From an uncultured Bacteroidota bacterium (lineage in GTDB: Bacteria > Bacteroidota > Bacteroidia > Bacteroidales > CAIWKO01), in contig CALGYY010000274.1 in the NCBI GenBank assembly GCA_937934705.1, positions 1 through 31,743 on the forward strand: a stretch of DNA of 31,743 nt, written 5' to 3'. Below, one piece after another: positions 8,628-17,700 of this stretch. Numbering within the stretch: position 1 is the first letter of the stretch; each line of letters opens with the position of its first letter. A program made the translations under genes and the position numbers. The notes beneath the pieces were generated by a model. That model ran no database searches, had not been told where the DNA came from, and saw only the letters and a list, made by a program, of their open reading frames with translations.

Positions 8628-9802
8628 GTCCCTTGTCAATCACAATACTCATTATTTGTGCATTCGCCCTGATCCTTTACCTGGCCCTGATGCTCTACCT
8701 CTACCTGGGGTGGATGAAGCTGATGTCGGCCCGGAATCATTCAGAAGTGCGCACTGCCCCTCCTTATGTTTCAGTGATTATCCCCTTCAGGAATGAGGAA
8801 AAGGTGATTCCGGCACTTCTGAACGCCCTGAACGCCCAGACACTTTCCCGGGATTGTTTCGAACTGATCATGGTGGATGATGGTTCCGCAGATCAAGGAA
8901 CACAAATGATCCAGACATTCGCTGCTGAGAACCCGGATATTTCCATTACTCTTCTGCGACTCGGGGAAGGGGAGGGCTCAAAAAAGGATGCCCTGGCCGC
9001 GGGTATCAGGCAGGCAGGGGGACAATTGATTGTTTGCACAGATGCGGATGTTATACCGTCAAAGGAATGGCTCAACACCATCAGGTTGCATTTCATGCGG
9101 ACAGGAAGTGTGTTGATTCTGGGTCCTGTCAGAATCGGCTATGGTAACAGGCTTTTTGAAAAACTGCAGGCGCTTGAATTCCTGAGCCTCATGGCCAGTA
9201 CCGCAGCCTCAGTCGGGAACAGGCACCCCATTATGGCCAATGGAGCCAATTTGGCCTTCATCCGCGAGGCGTGGATCAGCAGCAGGCAAAACAGGACCGG
9301 AAAAGAATATGTTTCCGGTGACGATGTTTTTATGCTATTCTCCGTCATGCAGAACAATGGCCCTTCAGCAGTCACCTTTGTTACAAACCCGTCTGCTATG
9401 GTCAGTACACACCCGTCTGATTCCCTGAGTGAATTCATTCAGCAGCGCTTCCGTTGGGTCTCCAAAGCCCCGGGCTATCGTGATGCTGCGGTAATGGTCA
9501 CCGCACTGATCGTTTTATTTTACAATTTCATCCTCCTGATCTCTCCCCTTGCCGCCCTTGCGCATCCCGCACTGCTGATCCTGCTACCGCTTCTGTGGCT
9601 TATGAAATGCCTGGGCGATTATCCCCTGATGCGTAAAGCCAGCCATTACGCAGGCTGCAGACCGCTGATGCGATTGTTCCTCCTCATGGAACTGATTTAC
9701 CCTTTTTATGTGGTGTGGATGTCGCTGGGGGGACTTACCGGGGGCTTTCGTTGGAAAGAAAGAAAGTATAAAAACGCCCGCTCGTCAGGCTTTGAGCAAT
9801 AA
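8624..9802 (+). CDS. Family 2 glycosyltransferase, membrane-anchored
   Basis: The 392-residue protein has an N-terminal membrane helix (about 5-28), a GT-A catalytic domain, and two or three C-terminal membrane segments. The nucleotide-sugar site is seen as VDDGS at 84-88 and the DxD motif as D140-A-D142 (CTDADVIPS). A QQRFRW motif near 273-278 matches the Q/RxxRW element of processive-type GT2 enzymes. It probably transfers a sugar to a lipid or growing glycan on the cytoplasmic face of the inner membrane. Coupling with the upstream polytopic protein suggests a shared lipid-linked substrate. Its last 18 bases overlap the 3' end of ispD. Confidence 0.87.
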   Translation: MSPLSITILIICAFALILYLALMLYLYLGWMKLMSARNHSEVRTAPPYVSVIIPFRNEEKVIPALLNALNAQTLSRDCFELIMVDDGSADQGTQMIQTFAAENPDISITLLRLGEGEGSKKDALAAGIRQAGGQLIVCTDADVIPSKEWLNTIRLHFMRTGSVLILGPVRIGYGNRLFEKLQALEFLSLMASTAASVGNRHPIMANGANLAFIREAWISSRQNRTGKEYVSGDDVFMLFSVMQNNGPSAVTFVTNPSAMVSTHPSDSLSEFIQQRFRWVSKAPGYRDAAVMVTALIVLFYNFILLISPLAALAHPALLILLPLLWLMKCLGDYPLMRKASHYAGCRPLMRLFLLMELIYPFYVVWMSLGGLTGGFRWKERKYKNARSSGFEQ

Positions 9803-10453
9803 CTCAAACAACTGCAGGTCAGGAGGCGTGGTGATTTTAATATTATGAACTTCACCGGCAACAAGCCTGATCTGCCCCCCGTCACTTTCGAATACTCCGG
9901 CATCATCCGTAAACTCCTCACGATAGGTCTGAAGATACGCACGACGAATGAGATCCCCTCGGAAACATTGTGGGGTCTGAACAATCACAAAATGTTCACG
10001 TTTCACAGGACGACTGATGGTGCCTGAACGCTCCCTGAGGGATTCCTGAACCGAAATGCACGGGACAGCATTACCATGTAATTCTGCATCAGCATATACT
10101 CTGCGGATCAGTTCAGGTGAAACCAGAGGACGCACAGCATCATGAATGGCCACCAGGCAGGGATCGGAACACACAAGCTTCAGCCCGCTTTTTACCGAAT
10201 GGAAGCGCGTCGGACCACCCCCGGCAATCTGATGTGGCAAATCAAAATGGTGCCTGGAGCACAGCGATTTCCAGTTCTCAAAATGTTGTTCAGGAAGTAC
10301 GAGGATTATCTCCGGATCCAAACCACTTTTACTGAAAGCATCCAGGGTATGCATGATCAGGGGCTTGCCGCAAACTTCCATGAACTGCTTGGGAACCGCA
10401 TCTCTCATGCGTTCGCCTTTGCCGCCTGCAACCAAAATCAGGTATCTTTTCAT
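9785..10453 (-). CDS. ispD: IspD, 2-C-methyl-D-erythritol 4-phosphate cytidylyltransferase
   Basis: This 222-residue enzyme joins CTP and 2-C-methyl-D-erythritol 4-phosphate in the MEP pathway to isoprenoid precursors. Recognisable motifs are the CTP-binding loop LVAGGKGERM (7-16), PKQF, the HDAVRP block, QTPQCF, DDAGVFE and NIKITTPPD near the C-terminus. Length is normal for the monofunctional enzyme, with no IspF fusion. It lies 152 bases downstream of queA on the same strand. ispE, the next-but-one step of the pathway, is also in this window but 19 kb away and on the other strand. Confidence 0.95.
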   Translation of the reverse strand: MKRYLILVAGGKGERMRDAVPKQFMEVCGKPLIMHTLDAFSKSGLDPEIILVLPEQHFENWKSLCSRHHFDLPHQIAGGGPTRFHSVKSGLKLVCSDPCLVAIHDAVRPLVSPELIRRVYADAELHGNAVPCISVQESLRERSGTISRPVKREHFVIVQTPQCFRGDLIRRAYLQTYREEFTDDAGVFESDGGQIRLVAGEVHNIKITTPPDLQLFELLLKA

Positions 10454-10605
10454 TCGTGAAACCAGAATTTTATGAACGCAGTGAAATAAAATTCTTAGTT
10501 GAACAATCCCGCCTCATGCGGAAGAATACGGATACAGGACCTGCCCTGGGGTGTATCCCCGTGATTCCCTTGTCAGCCGGGGCTGATTGGGTGAGCTCTC
10601 CCTTC
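10454..10605 (-). other. queA-ispD gap with three GC-rich inverted repeats
   Basis: No gene is seen in these 152 bases. Three palindromic elements are clustered next to the queA stop: GGGTGAGCTCTCCC at 10589-10602 (one mismatch), TCAGCCGGGGCTGA at 10573-10586 (perfect), and GGGG-TGTAT-CCCC at 10548-10560. No run of T follows on the minus strand, so a classic intrinsic terminator is not supported. The half nearest ispD is AT-rich but holds no clear TAnnTTTG box. Confidence 0.5.
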
Positions 10606-11655
10606 TCAGATGATCAGCATAGCGTCACCATAAGTGAAAAACTTATACTTATGGCTGACAGCCTCTTTGTATGCCTTCATCATCAGATCATAACCGCCGA
10701 AGGCGCAAACCATGATCATCATCAGGGATTGCGGCAGGTGAAAATTGGTGATCATGCTGTTGGCCACACTGAATTCATAAGGAGGAAAAATGAACTTGTT
10801 CGTCCAGCCTTCATATGGTTTCAGATGCCCCGAAATGGCAACCGATGATTCAATCGCCTTCATCACCGTGGTTCCGACCGCACAGACCCTTTTCTTGTTG
10901 TCCTTGGCCTGGTTGACCGTACCACAGGCTTTTTCTTTGATGAAAACCTGCTCTGAATCACATTTGTGTTTACTCAGATCCTCAACATCGATGCTCCGGA
11001 AATTCCCAAGACCTGTGTGAAGTGTAATCATGGCAAAATTAACGCCTTGTAACTCAAGTCTTTTCATGAGTTCCCGGCTGAAATGCAAACCTGCGGTCGG
11101 CGCAGCAACAGCACCCTCATGTTTGGCATATATGGTCTGGTACCTCACCTTATCTTCCGCATTCGGAGTCCTCTTGATGATCTTGGGCAGGGGGGTGTCG
11201 CCCAAACCTTCAATTATGCTCTTGAATTCATCGTATGGTCCATCGAAAAGGAACCTGAGGGTTCTGCCACGGCTGGTGGTATTGTCAATTACCTCAGCTA
11301 CAAGACTGTCGTCATCACCAAAGTATAACTTATTGCCTATGCGGATTTTACGCGCAGGGTCAACCAGTACATCCCAGAGCCGGGTTTCCTGGTTCAATTC
11401 CCTGAGTAAAAACACCTCTATTTTGGCTCCGGTCTTTTCTTTTCGTCCGTATAAACGCGCAGGGAATACCTTAGTATTATTCATGATCATAACATCCCCA
11501 TCGCTGAAATACTGCAGGACGTCTCTAAAGATCTTATGTTCAATGGTTTGTCTCGCTCTGTCAACAATCATTAAACGGGATTCATCTCTTTCTTTCGGGG
11601 GTTTCTCGGCGACCAGTTCAGAAGGGAGATGAAACCTGAATTCGGATAATTTCAT
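10606..11655 (-). CDS. queA: QueA, S-adenosylmethionine:tRNA ribosyltransferase-isomerase
   Basis: This 349-residue cytoplasmic enzyme transfers and isomerises the ribosyl moiety of S-adenosylmethionine onto 7-aminomethyl-7-deazaguanine in tRNA, giving epoxyqueuosine. The full-length family pattern is present: N-terminal FHLPSELVAEKPPKERDESRL, the central block EGAVAAPTAGLHFS, the motif TLHTGLGNF, NSMITNFHLPQS, and the usual C-terminal end YGDAMLII. A -7 box TATCTTTG sits 43 bases upstream of the ATG, so it probably has its own promoter apart from the peptidase gene behind it. Confidence 0.96.
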   Translation of the reverse strand: MKLSEFRFHLPSELVAEKPPKERDESRLMIVDRARQTIEHKIFRDVLQYFSDGDVMIMNNTKVFPARLYGRKEKTGAKIEVFLLRELNQETRLWDVLVDPARKIRIGNKLYFGDDDSLVAEVIDNTTSRGRTLRFLFDGPYDEFKSIIEGLGDTPLPKIIKRTPNAEDKVRYQTIYAKHEGAVAAPTAGLHFSRELMKRLELQGVNFAMITLHTGLGNFRSIDVEDLSKHKCDSEQVFIKEKACGTVNQAKDNKKRVCAVGTTVMKAIESSVAISGHLKPYEGWTNKFIFPPYEFSVANSMITNFHLPQSLMMIMVCAFGGYDLMMKAYKEAVSHKYKFFTYGDAMLII

Positions 11656-11697
11656 GATTTACAGTTTATTATTCTGATTTTGTTTTCTTTTTATGTG

Positions 11698-11705
11698 CAA
11701 AGATA
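11698..11705 (-). promoter_or_regulatory. -7 box of the queA promoter
   Basis: On the minus strand this is TATCTTTG, a perfect match to the Bacteroidota -7 consensus TAnnTTTG, followed by an AT-rich leader of about 35 bases to the queA start. No clear -33 TTTG is present at the expected distance. Confidence 0.5.
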
Positions 11706-11758
11706 CATCAAGCGAAACCGAAAGTCCAGCCTTTTGACAAATAAATTGACTTGATTGG

Positions 11759-11787
11759 CTTAAATGCCTTATTTCATTGCATTTAAG
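11759..11787 (-). terminator. AT-rich inverted repeat after the peptidase gene
   Basis: CTTAAATGC (11759-11767) and GCATTTAAG (11779-11787) are exact inverse complements with an 11-base loop, 24 bases past the peptidase stop on the minus strand. The stem is AT-rich and not followed by a T run, so it is only a possible terminator or mRNA 3'-end structure. Confidence 0.35.
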
Positions 11788-11810
11788 TTAAGAGCCGGTA
11801 CGGAACGGAA

Positions 11811-13751
11811 TCAGTTTTTAACGAAACGGGAAGAAATAATATTGCCCGGATAAGGGATTTTAATGATATATGTTCCCTGGGAGAGTTCGGATATATTGAT
11901 ATTGAGGTATTTATTTCCCAGAAGCTGATTTTTGATACAAATTCTTCCGCTCATATCAGCAATGATCAGCTCTCCGTAGAGTTCCTGATCTGAGCTGAGT
12001 TGCAGCCAGTCCCCGGCGGGATTGGGCGATAGCTTCAGCCCGCTGACGGGGGATTCTTCAATCCCAAGACTCACGATCAGGGTATCAAGAAGTGCTAAAA
12101 GTTTCATTTCAGGGTCAAAAAATACGCTGTCGGCCATAAATCCCGGAGATGCTGTGAAAACTTGCCCGGAAAACGTATGGTCAAAAACGAGGATGGAGTC
12201 CCGGGACTGATTTTTAAATCGCAGGGGAACAGGTAGTTCAAAAAAGCTGACCGATGCATGAGACGGAGCCTGGCTGATGCTGACCTGTACTGTGGAGTCG
12301 GGCATCAATGTGCAATTGATGGTATAAACCGGGTGCCCTTCCCTGAAGATCCAGTCCTGGAAAAATTCATCAAGGTTCACCGCGCCGGCCAGCTCAAATT
12401 GATGCTGTATGTCCTCTGTTTTGGCATATCCGTAAGCAAGCTGAGGATCCGCAATAATATTCTTCATGCCCTCAAAAAAGGCCGTATCGCCCAGTTTCCA
12501 CCGAAGCATATGCAACACCATGGCTCCTTTCTGGTAAGATAAACGCCAGTCAAAGACACGACTTACCTGTGAAGTGTCGTAGCAGAAAACAGAGCCGTCG
12601 GGCAGACTGGTAATACTCTGGATACGGTCGCGCAACCAAAAGGGGAACCAATAACCATTAAACATGAAATCCAGAGTGAGCCCCTGGCAATAGGTTGCAA
12701 ATCCTTCATTGACCCAGATGTCCTGCCAGCTTCCACAGGTGACCTTGTCCCCGTACCACTGATGTGCCATCTCATGCGCAAGCAGGTCAAAGCCTGCGTT
12801 GACCACAAAGCTCATGGTCTGGTGCTCCATACCCCCTCCCCATTTGAATTGCGCATGGCCATATTTTTCAGTCAGATACGGGTAGGGGCCAAACAGGGAA
12901 TCAAACAATTGCAGTACTTCAACCTGCGCGGCTGTGCCGGTCTGAAAATCCACCAGGTTCTCAGGAAATACATAATTCAGCATTTCCAGTGTGTCAGTCC
13001 CCAAAGGTACTTCATCACTGTAAACTGAATAATTGGTTACGGCAATCGCCACCAGGTACGCGGCGATCGGATAGCGGTGTTTCCAATGGTAGATCTTGTC
13101 TGCGCCGGCGCTAATTTCACTTACCAGCACCCCATTGGATGCTGCCCGGTAAGCCGATGGGGTTCTGACAAAAATGTCAATGGAATCAATTTTATCACTC
13201 AGTATGTTTTTACAGGGCCACCAGTCCTTGGTACCGTAAGGCTCTGACAAGGTCCAGATAACAGGTACCGTATTGTGCGTATCCCTGATGAATGAACCGA
13301 AACCGGTTCCTGCACCCGGGGCCCCGTGATAGTAAACGATCAGTGAATCCAGAGTCCCGACAGGCAACACCTGCCCCAGGTCAATATCAAGCAGGTCGTT
13401 CATATGCTGGAAGGCCTTTGGCGCACCTTCATAAATGACAGAATCAACATTCAGAAGAGAAGATAACTCAAAGCGGACGTGGCTGAAAGGAGCAGTCTGC
13501 GGAACAAAGTATGAAGTCACACTACCTTCAATATAACAGGTGTCCGGATCGACGTACCAGTTGAAACGGTGATATTTCAGGTCATATTCTTCTCCCACAC
13601 CTTTGCCTGCCTCATTCCCGGTTTTGGTAAAATTCTTCATCTCAAACGCATAAGGGTAATCCTGATAACGGACATACGGCTGTACCTGGGCCCATGCGCC
13701 ACCTGTCGTCAGCGACATCAGGACCAGGTTGAGAATCAATTTCATGTTCAT
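11811..13751 (-). CDS. Secreted M1-family aminopeptidase with T9SS sorting domain
   Basis: This is a 646-residue zinc metallopeptidase. It has a signal peptide (about 1-21, ending AWA-Q), an M1 N-terminal beta domain, and a catalytic domain with the zinc ligands of HEMAHQW (H326, H330), the catalytic base E327, and the third ligand E349 in WVNEGFATY. The usual GAMEN exopeptidase motif reads GGMEH at 306-310. After about residue 570 there is a type A T9SS C-terminal domain (LKLSPNPAGDWLQL, ELIIADMSGRICI, SQGTYIIKI), so the enzyme should be exported across the outer membrane and released or anchored there. It starts 12 bases after the lipoprotein gene and is probably co-transcribed with it. Likely role is extracellular peptide hydrolysis for nutrition. 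Confidence 0.92.
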   Translation of the reverse strand: MNMKLILNLVLMSLTTGGAWAQVQPYVRYQDYPYAFEMKNFTKTGNEAGKGVGEEYDLKYHRFNWYVDPDTCYIEGSVTSYFVPQTAPFSHVRFELSSLLNVDSVIYEGAPKAFQHMNDLLDIDLGQVLPVGTLDSLIVYYHGAPGAGTGFGSFIRDTHNTVPVIWTLSEPYGTKDWWPCKNILSDKIDSIDIFVRTPSAYRAASNGVLVSEISAGADKIYHWKHRYPIAAYLVAIAVTNYSVYSDEVPLGTDTLEMLNYVFPENLVDFQTGTAAQVEVLQLFDSLFGPYPYLTEKYGHAQFKWGGGMEHQTMSFVVNAGFDLLAHEMAHQWYGDKVTCGSWQDIWVNEGFATYCQGLTLDFMFNGYWFPFWLRDRIQSITSLPDGSVFCYDTSQVSRVFDWRLSYQKGAMVLHMLRWKLGDTAFFEGMKNIIADPQLAYGYAKTEDIQHQFELAGAVNLDEFFQDWIFREGHPVYTINCTLMPDSTVQVSISQAPSHASVSFFELPVPLRFKNQSRDSILVFDHTFSGQVFTASPGFMADSVFFDPEMKLLALLDTLIVSLGIEESPVSGLKLSPNPAGDWLQLSSDQELYGELIIADMSGRICIKNQLLGNKYLNINISELSQGTYIIKIPYPGNIISSRFVKN

Positions 13752-13763
13752 AACTTAGTATGC

Positions 13764-14198
13764 TTAATTGTAGATTCGGAGATCATCCCCATTAAAAAAT
13801 GTACGGTATTGCTTCAGTGGTATTTTTGCCGGTCCGTTCACGATACTCCCGTCCAGTATCAGAAAAGTGCTTCCGCATGAACCGCAGGTGAGCGAGAGGC
13901 CCGAAACATCAACGACTACCCTCGCTGAATCTGTATGCGGGTCGTAAGTGCAACACCGTTCAAAGGCAACGAACTCATCCATTGATGCACGGTACACAGT
14001 GATTCCTTTATAGCCGCCTGTCACGTTCACCCATCCTCCTACCGCGGTTAATTCAATGTACATGGTAGAACTGATATCAAGCCACATGTCCACATATACA
14101 TCCGGAATCTCGTCGTAAGGGTCTTCTTTGCATGAACCAGCGGTCATTATGGCCGAACCGAGTAATATTATCAGGATAAGTTTCGTTATGGCTTTCAT
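13764..14198 (-). CDS. Rieske-fold lipoprotein with altered cluster ligands
   Basis: The 144-residue protein starts at the ATG at 14196-14198, giving a signal peptide with lipobox TAGSC and lipid-bearing C23; an upstream ATG at 14216 would extend the N-terminus. Residues 50-144 look like a Rieske fold: CCTYDPH at 82-88, CGSCGSTF at 105-112, then FLILDG, NGPAKIPLKQY and a terminal strand NGDDLRIYN. In canonical Rieske proteins the [2Fe-2S] ligands are CxH and CxxH. Here both histidine positions are changed (Y85 and C108), leaving C82, C83, H88, C105 and C108 as candidate metal or disulfide residues. It is expected to be membrane-anchored in the periplasm or on the outer membrane. The M1 peptidase gene follows after 12 bases. 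Fold call is from motif pattern only. Confidence 0.75.
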   Translation of the reverse strand: MKAITKLILIILLGSAIMTAGSCKEDPYDEIPDVYVDMWLDISSTMYIELTAVGGWVNVTGGYKGITVYRASMDEFVAFERCCTYDPHTDSARVVVDVSGLSLTCGSCGSTFLILDGSIVNGPAKIPLKQYRTFFNGDDLRIYN

Positions 14199-14376
14199 AC
14201 AGGGCCGTATATTCATTACGACATAACGAAGGTACAAACAATCGTATTGTTATTAACCGCATCACGTTAATTTTTTAACGGTTTGAACGAACGTATCTGG
14301 AAAATGAACCTTACCTTAGCCTGCCGGAATTCATAAAATCCCACAAAAAGAAACGCTCTGTTTTCAGACAAGCCTG
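14199..14376. promoter_or_regulatory. Divergent intergenic region with possible LytTR-like half sites
   Basis: This 178-base gap separates the Rieske-like lipoprotein (minus) from the sensor-kinase operon (plus). On the minus strand TACCTTCG at 14234-14227 is one base off the TAnnTTTG box for the lipoprotein gene. CACGTTAAT at 14263-14271 matches eight of nine positions of the LytTR half-site pattern, and ACCGTTAAA lies on the opposite strand at about 14274-14282. They are inverted rather than direct repeats, so the link to the regulator at 18039 is weak. No convincing plus-strand promoter was found. Confidence 0.35.
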
Positions 14377-14715
14377 ATGAAAATGATCAAACCCATTTCA
14401 CGAATATTGATCCTTGCGGTTTTGCTGAGCCTGCCTTTGACATATGGCTGCAGCAAATACCAGATATCAAAGCGCCAGGAAAAACAAAGAAGAAAAGAAC
14501 TGGCCAAAGAACAGGAACGCCGTGATCTGGAGGCACAGGCTGCTTACGAGGAAGCCCTTGAAAGACATTACGCCATGCAGACTAAGCAGACCAGAAAGGC
14601 CATGAAGCAGAACATGAAAAAAAGCATTGCACACAAAGAAAACAAGAAACCAAACTTCCTGCAGCGCTGGTTTGCACCCAAACAGAAAAAGAAACCACCG
14701 CGCAGGGAAGGATGA
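14377..14715 (+). CDS. Small basic lipoprotein with coiled-coil
   Basis: The 112-residue protein has a lipoprotein signal (hydrophobic residues 8-22, lipobox LTYGC, lipid-bearing C25) followed by a strongly charged helical stretch (about 30-95) rich in Lys, Arg, Glu and Gln, and a basic C-terminus ending RREG. I do not recognise a named family; similar short charged lipoproteins are common in Bacteroidota. The sensor-kinase gene starts 10 bases after its stop, so the two are probably co-transcribed and the lipoprotein could be an accessory of the sensor, but the sequence does not show an interaction. Confidence 0.75.
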   Translation: MKMIKPISRILILAVLLSLPLTYGCSKYQISKRQEKQRRKELAKEQERRDLEAQAAYEEALERHYAMQTKQTRKAMKQNMKKSIAHKENKKPNFLQRWFAPKQKKKPPRREG

Positions 14716-14725
14716 TGTCTCCTCT

Positions 14726-17700
14726 ATGCCTGTCAAGGTAAATCAGTTTGAATACCCTGTGCTCCGGAACCCACTGAAGTTGATCCGGGATGCCGGATTT
14801 TTACTGGCCTTCTGCCTCATCCTGTTATCAGCACACATCCCGCTTACAGCACAAAATAAGAGCAACATTAAGTTTGAGCGCCTTTCGACTGAGAATTTCA
14901 AGATCGAAAGAGGCCTCTCTCAGAATTCAGTCCGCTGCATCTGGCAGGACCACCGGGGGTTTATGTGGTTCGGAACCTGGGATGGACTGAATAAATACGA
15001 TGGATACGGCTTCAGGGTGTACAAATCCGCCGGGGACCTCTCCGGTAACTTCATTTCCAACCAGACAGTCAACACGATTTTTGAGGACAGCCGAAACAAT
15101 CTGTGGATAGGGACAGAAACAGGATTGAATCTGTTTGACCGGAAGAGTCAGAAATTCAGGCAACTGTGGCATGTTAAGGAAAACAGGACCACCATTTCAT
15201 CCGACTCCGTGCTCTGCATTACCGAGGACGGTATGGGAAATATCTGGATAGGGACACGCAACGGCCTGAACAAATATGACCCGAAAACAGGCCTGTTCCG
15301 ACGTTTCTTTCTGGATCCGGATAATGCCAATAGTCTAAGCAGTAATAACATCCTTTGTTTATCTACCGATAAAAAGGGCAATCTTTTCGTCGGGACCGAT
15401 AAGGGACTGAATATCCTGAACCTGAAAACCGGAATAGTTACACATATTTATGCTGTTTCGGGGGATGCCCTGTCTTTGTCAGACGATCATGTTAACTGTC
15501 TCACACTGGATGACAGCGGTCGCCTGTGGATAGGCACCGATAATGGCCTGGATGTATTGAATTACAGACAGATGCGTATCCGGCATTACCTGAATAATCC
15601 GCGCGATCCCAATAGTTTAAGCAACAATCAGGTTTTTGCACTGCTGAAGGATCATCGTTCCAATATGTGGGTCGGAACCAACGGGGGCGGCCTGAATCTC
15701 TATGACACTTCAATTGCCGGATTCATCAGGTATCAGAACAGTTCCAACGATAATTATTCAATCAGTAATGATTATATTTCTTCATTGTACCAGGACCGTT
15801 CGGGCATCATCTGGGTGGGCACAGCATGGAAAGGGGTCAATAAAATTAACGAAAATCTGGAAAAGTTCGACCATTTTGAACACATCAAAGATGATCCGAA
15901 CTCATTAAATAACAACATTGTGTGGAGTTTGTTCCAGGTGCCCGACGGCCGGCTCGTGGTCGGCACCGAAGAAGGGATCAACATTATTGACAGGGAGACA
16001 GGAACCAATCTGATCGTGAAAAAGGAGGAAGGGAAGCAGAACACCTTGTCGTCGAACCAGGTCAGAAGGGTTTTCAAAGACAGCCGGGGCAATTACTGGG
16101 TGGGGACTTTCGGATCGGGGCTTGACCAGTATAATATGGAAACAGGGCGCTTCAGACATTTTAATCATGATCCGCTGAATCCTAAAAGTTTGAGTAATAA
16201 TACCGTATGGTGTATCACGGAAGACAAATCGGGCTATATCTGGATCGGCACCGATGATGGCCTGAACCGCTATGATTACGCAACAGCAAGCTTCACCGTT
16301 TTTAAACATACCCCTAATTACAGGTATAGTATCAGTGACAATGCGATTCTTTCACTGTATATCGACCGCGGAGGTTTTCTCTGGGCGTGCACCTACAAAG
16401 GGCTCAATGTGTATGACCCTAAAACAGGAAGATTCTTTCACTACCGCCACGATCCGGATAACCCCAACAGCCTGAGCTCAGACTTTGTTTTCTCGGTATA
16501 TGAAGCCCGCGACGGAACTTTGTGGATTGCAACAATGGGGGGCGGGCTTAACCGCTATAACAGGAATACGGGGATGTTCTGGGCCTATACCGAAAAAGAT
16601 GGCCTGGCGAATAACGTGGTCTACGACATCTTTGAAGACAGAAGGGGGATGTTGTGGATATCAACTAATTATGGATTAAGTCGCTTTGATCCCCTGAATG
16701 AGGATTTTGTCAATTATGATGTCAAAGACGGTATACAAAGCAATGAATTCAACCTGGGCGCTGCCTATCATAACCCAATTACCGATGAAATGTTCTTTGG
16801 CGGGATGAACGGATTCAATGCCTTCTTCCCGGAAAAGGTCATGAGTAATAAATATATTCCCCCGGTTGTTATATCCGGTTTCAGGATCTTTGATAAGGAA
16901 CAGCAGATTGAAATTTCAAACAACGATACTATAAACCTGTCATACTACGACAACTTCTTCTCCTTTGAATTCTCGGCCCTTGATTATACCAATCCTTCAA
17001 AAAACCATTATGCTTTCATGATGGAAAATTTTGATAAGGACTGGAATTATACGGATGCATACAAACGTTTTGCAGGGTATACCAATGTCCCGCCCGGAAC
17101 CTATACTTTTAAGGTGAAGGGTTCCAACAGCGACGGGGTCTGGAACGAAGAAGGGGTGGAGGTCGTTATCATCATTTCTCCTGCATGGTGGGCTACCTGG
17201 TGGTTCCGTATTCCGGCTATATTGATAATAGTTTTCGTCATGTGGTATATCATATACATGAGATGGCGAAATATTAGAATCAAACACGAGGATGAGAAAC
17301 GTATCCTTGAAATTGAGAAGCAAATGTTTTCTCTGGAGCAAACCGCACTCAGACTTCAGATCAATCCGCACTTCATTTTCAATTCCCTGAATTCCATTCA
17401 GAGCTTCGTCATTTCCAACGACACGGATAAGGCAATCAATTACCTGGCGAAGTTTGCGCAACTGATGCGTCTTATTCTTTCAAACTCACACCAGGCCTTC
17501 ATTCCCATAACAGATGAGCTGAAAGCATTGAATATTTATCTGGATATAGAACGCCTGCGGTTCAACAATAAATTCGATTATGAGTTTGTGATCGATCCCC
17601 TGATCGATACGGATTTCATGGAGATCCCCCCGATGATCGTTCAGCCATACATTGAAAATGCTATCCTGCACGGGATACTGAATAAGAAAGAAAGAGGAAG

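Noticed and set aside
10456..10848. 130-codon plus-strand ORF covering the queA-ispD gap
   Set aside because: Most of it is antisense to queA, and the part in the gap has no recognisable sequence or signal.
11030..11632. 200-codon plus-strand ORF opposite queA
   Set aside because: queA is complete with all family motifs; the opposite frame is Ser/Leu-rich shadow.
11759..11787. Strong rho-independent terminator after the peptidase gene
   Set aside because: The stem is AT-rich with an 11-base loop and no following T run, so it is kept only as a weak candidate.
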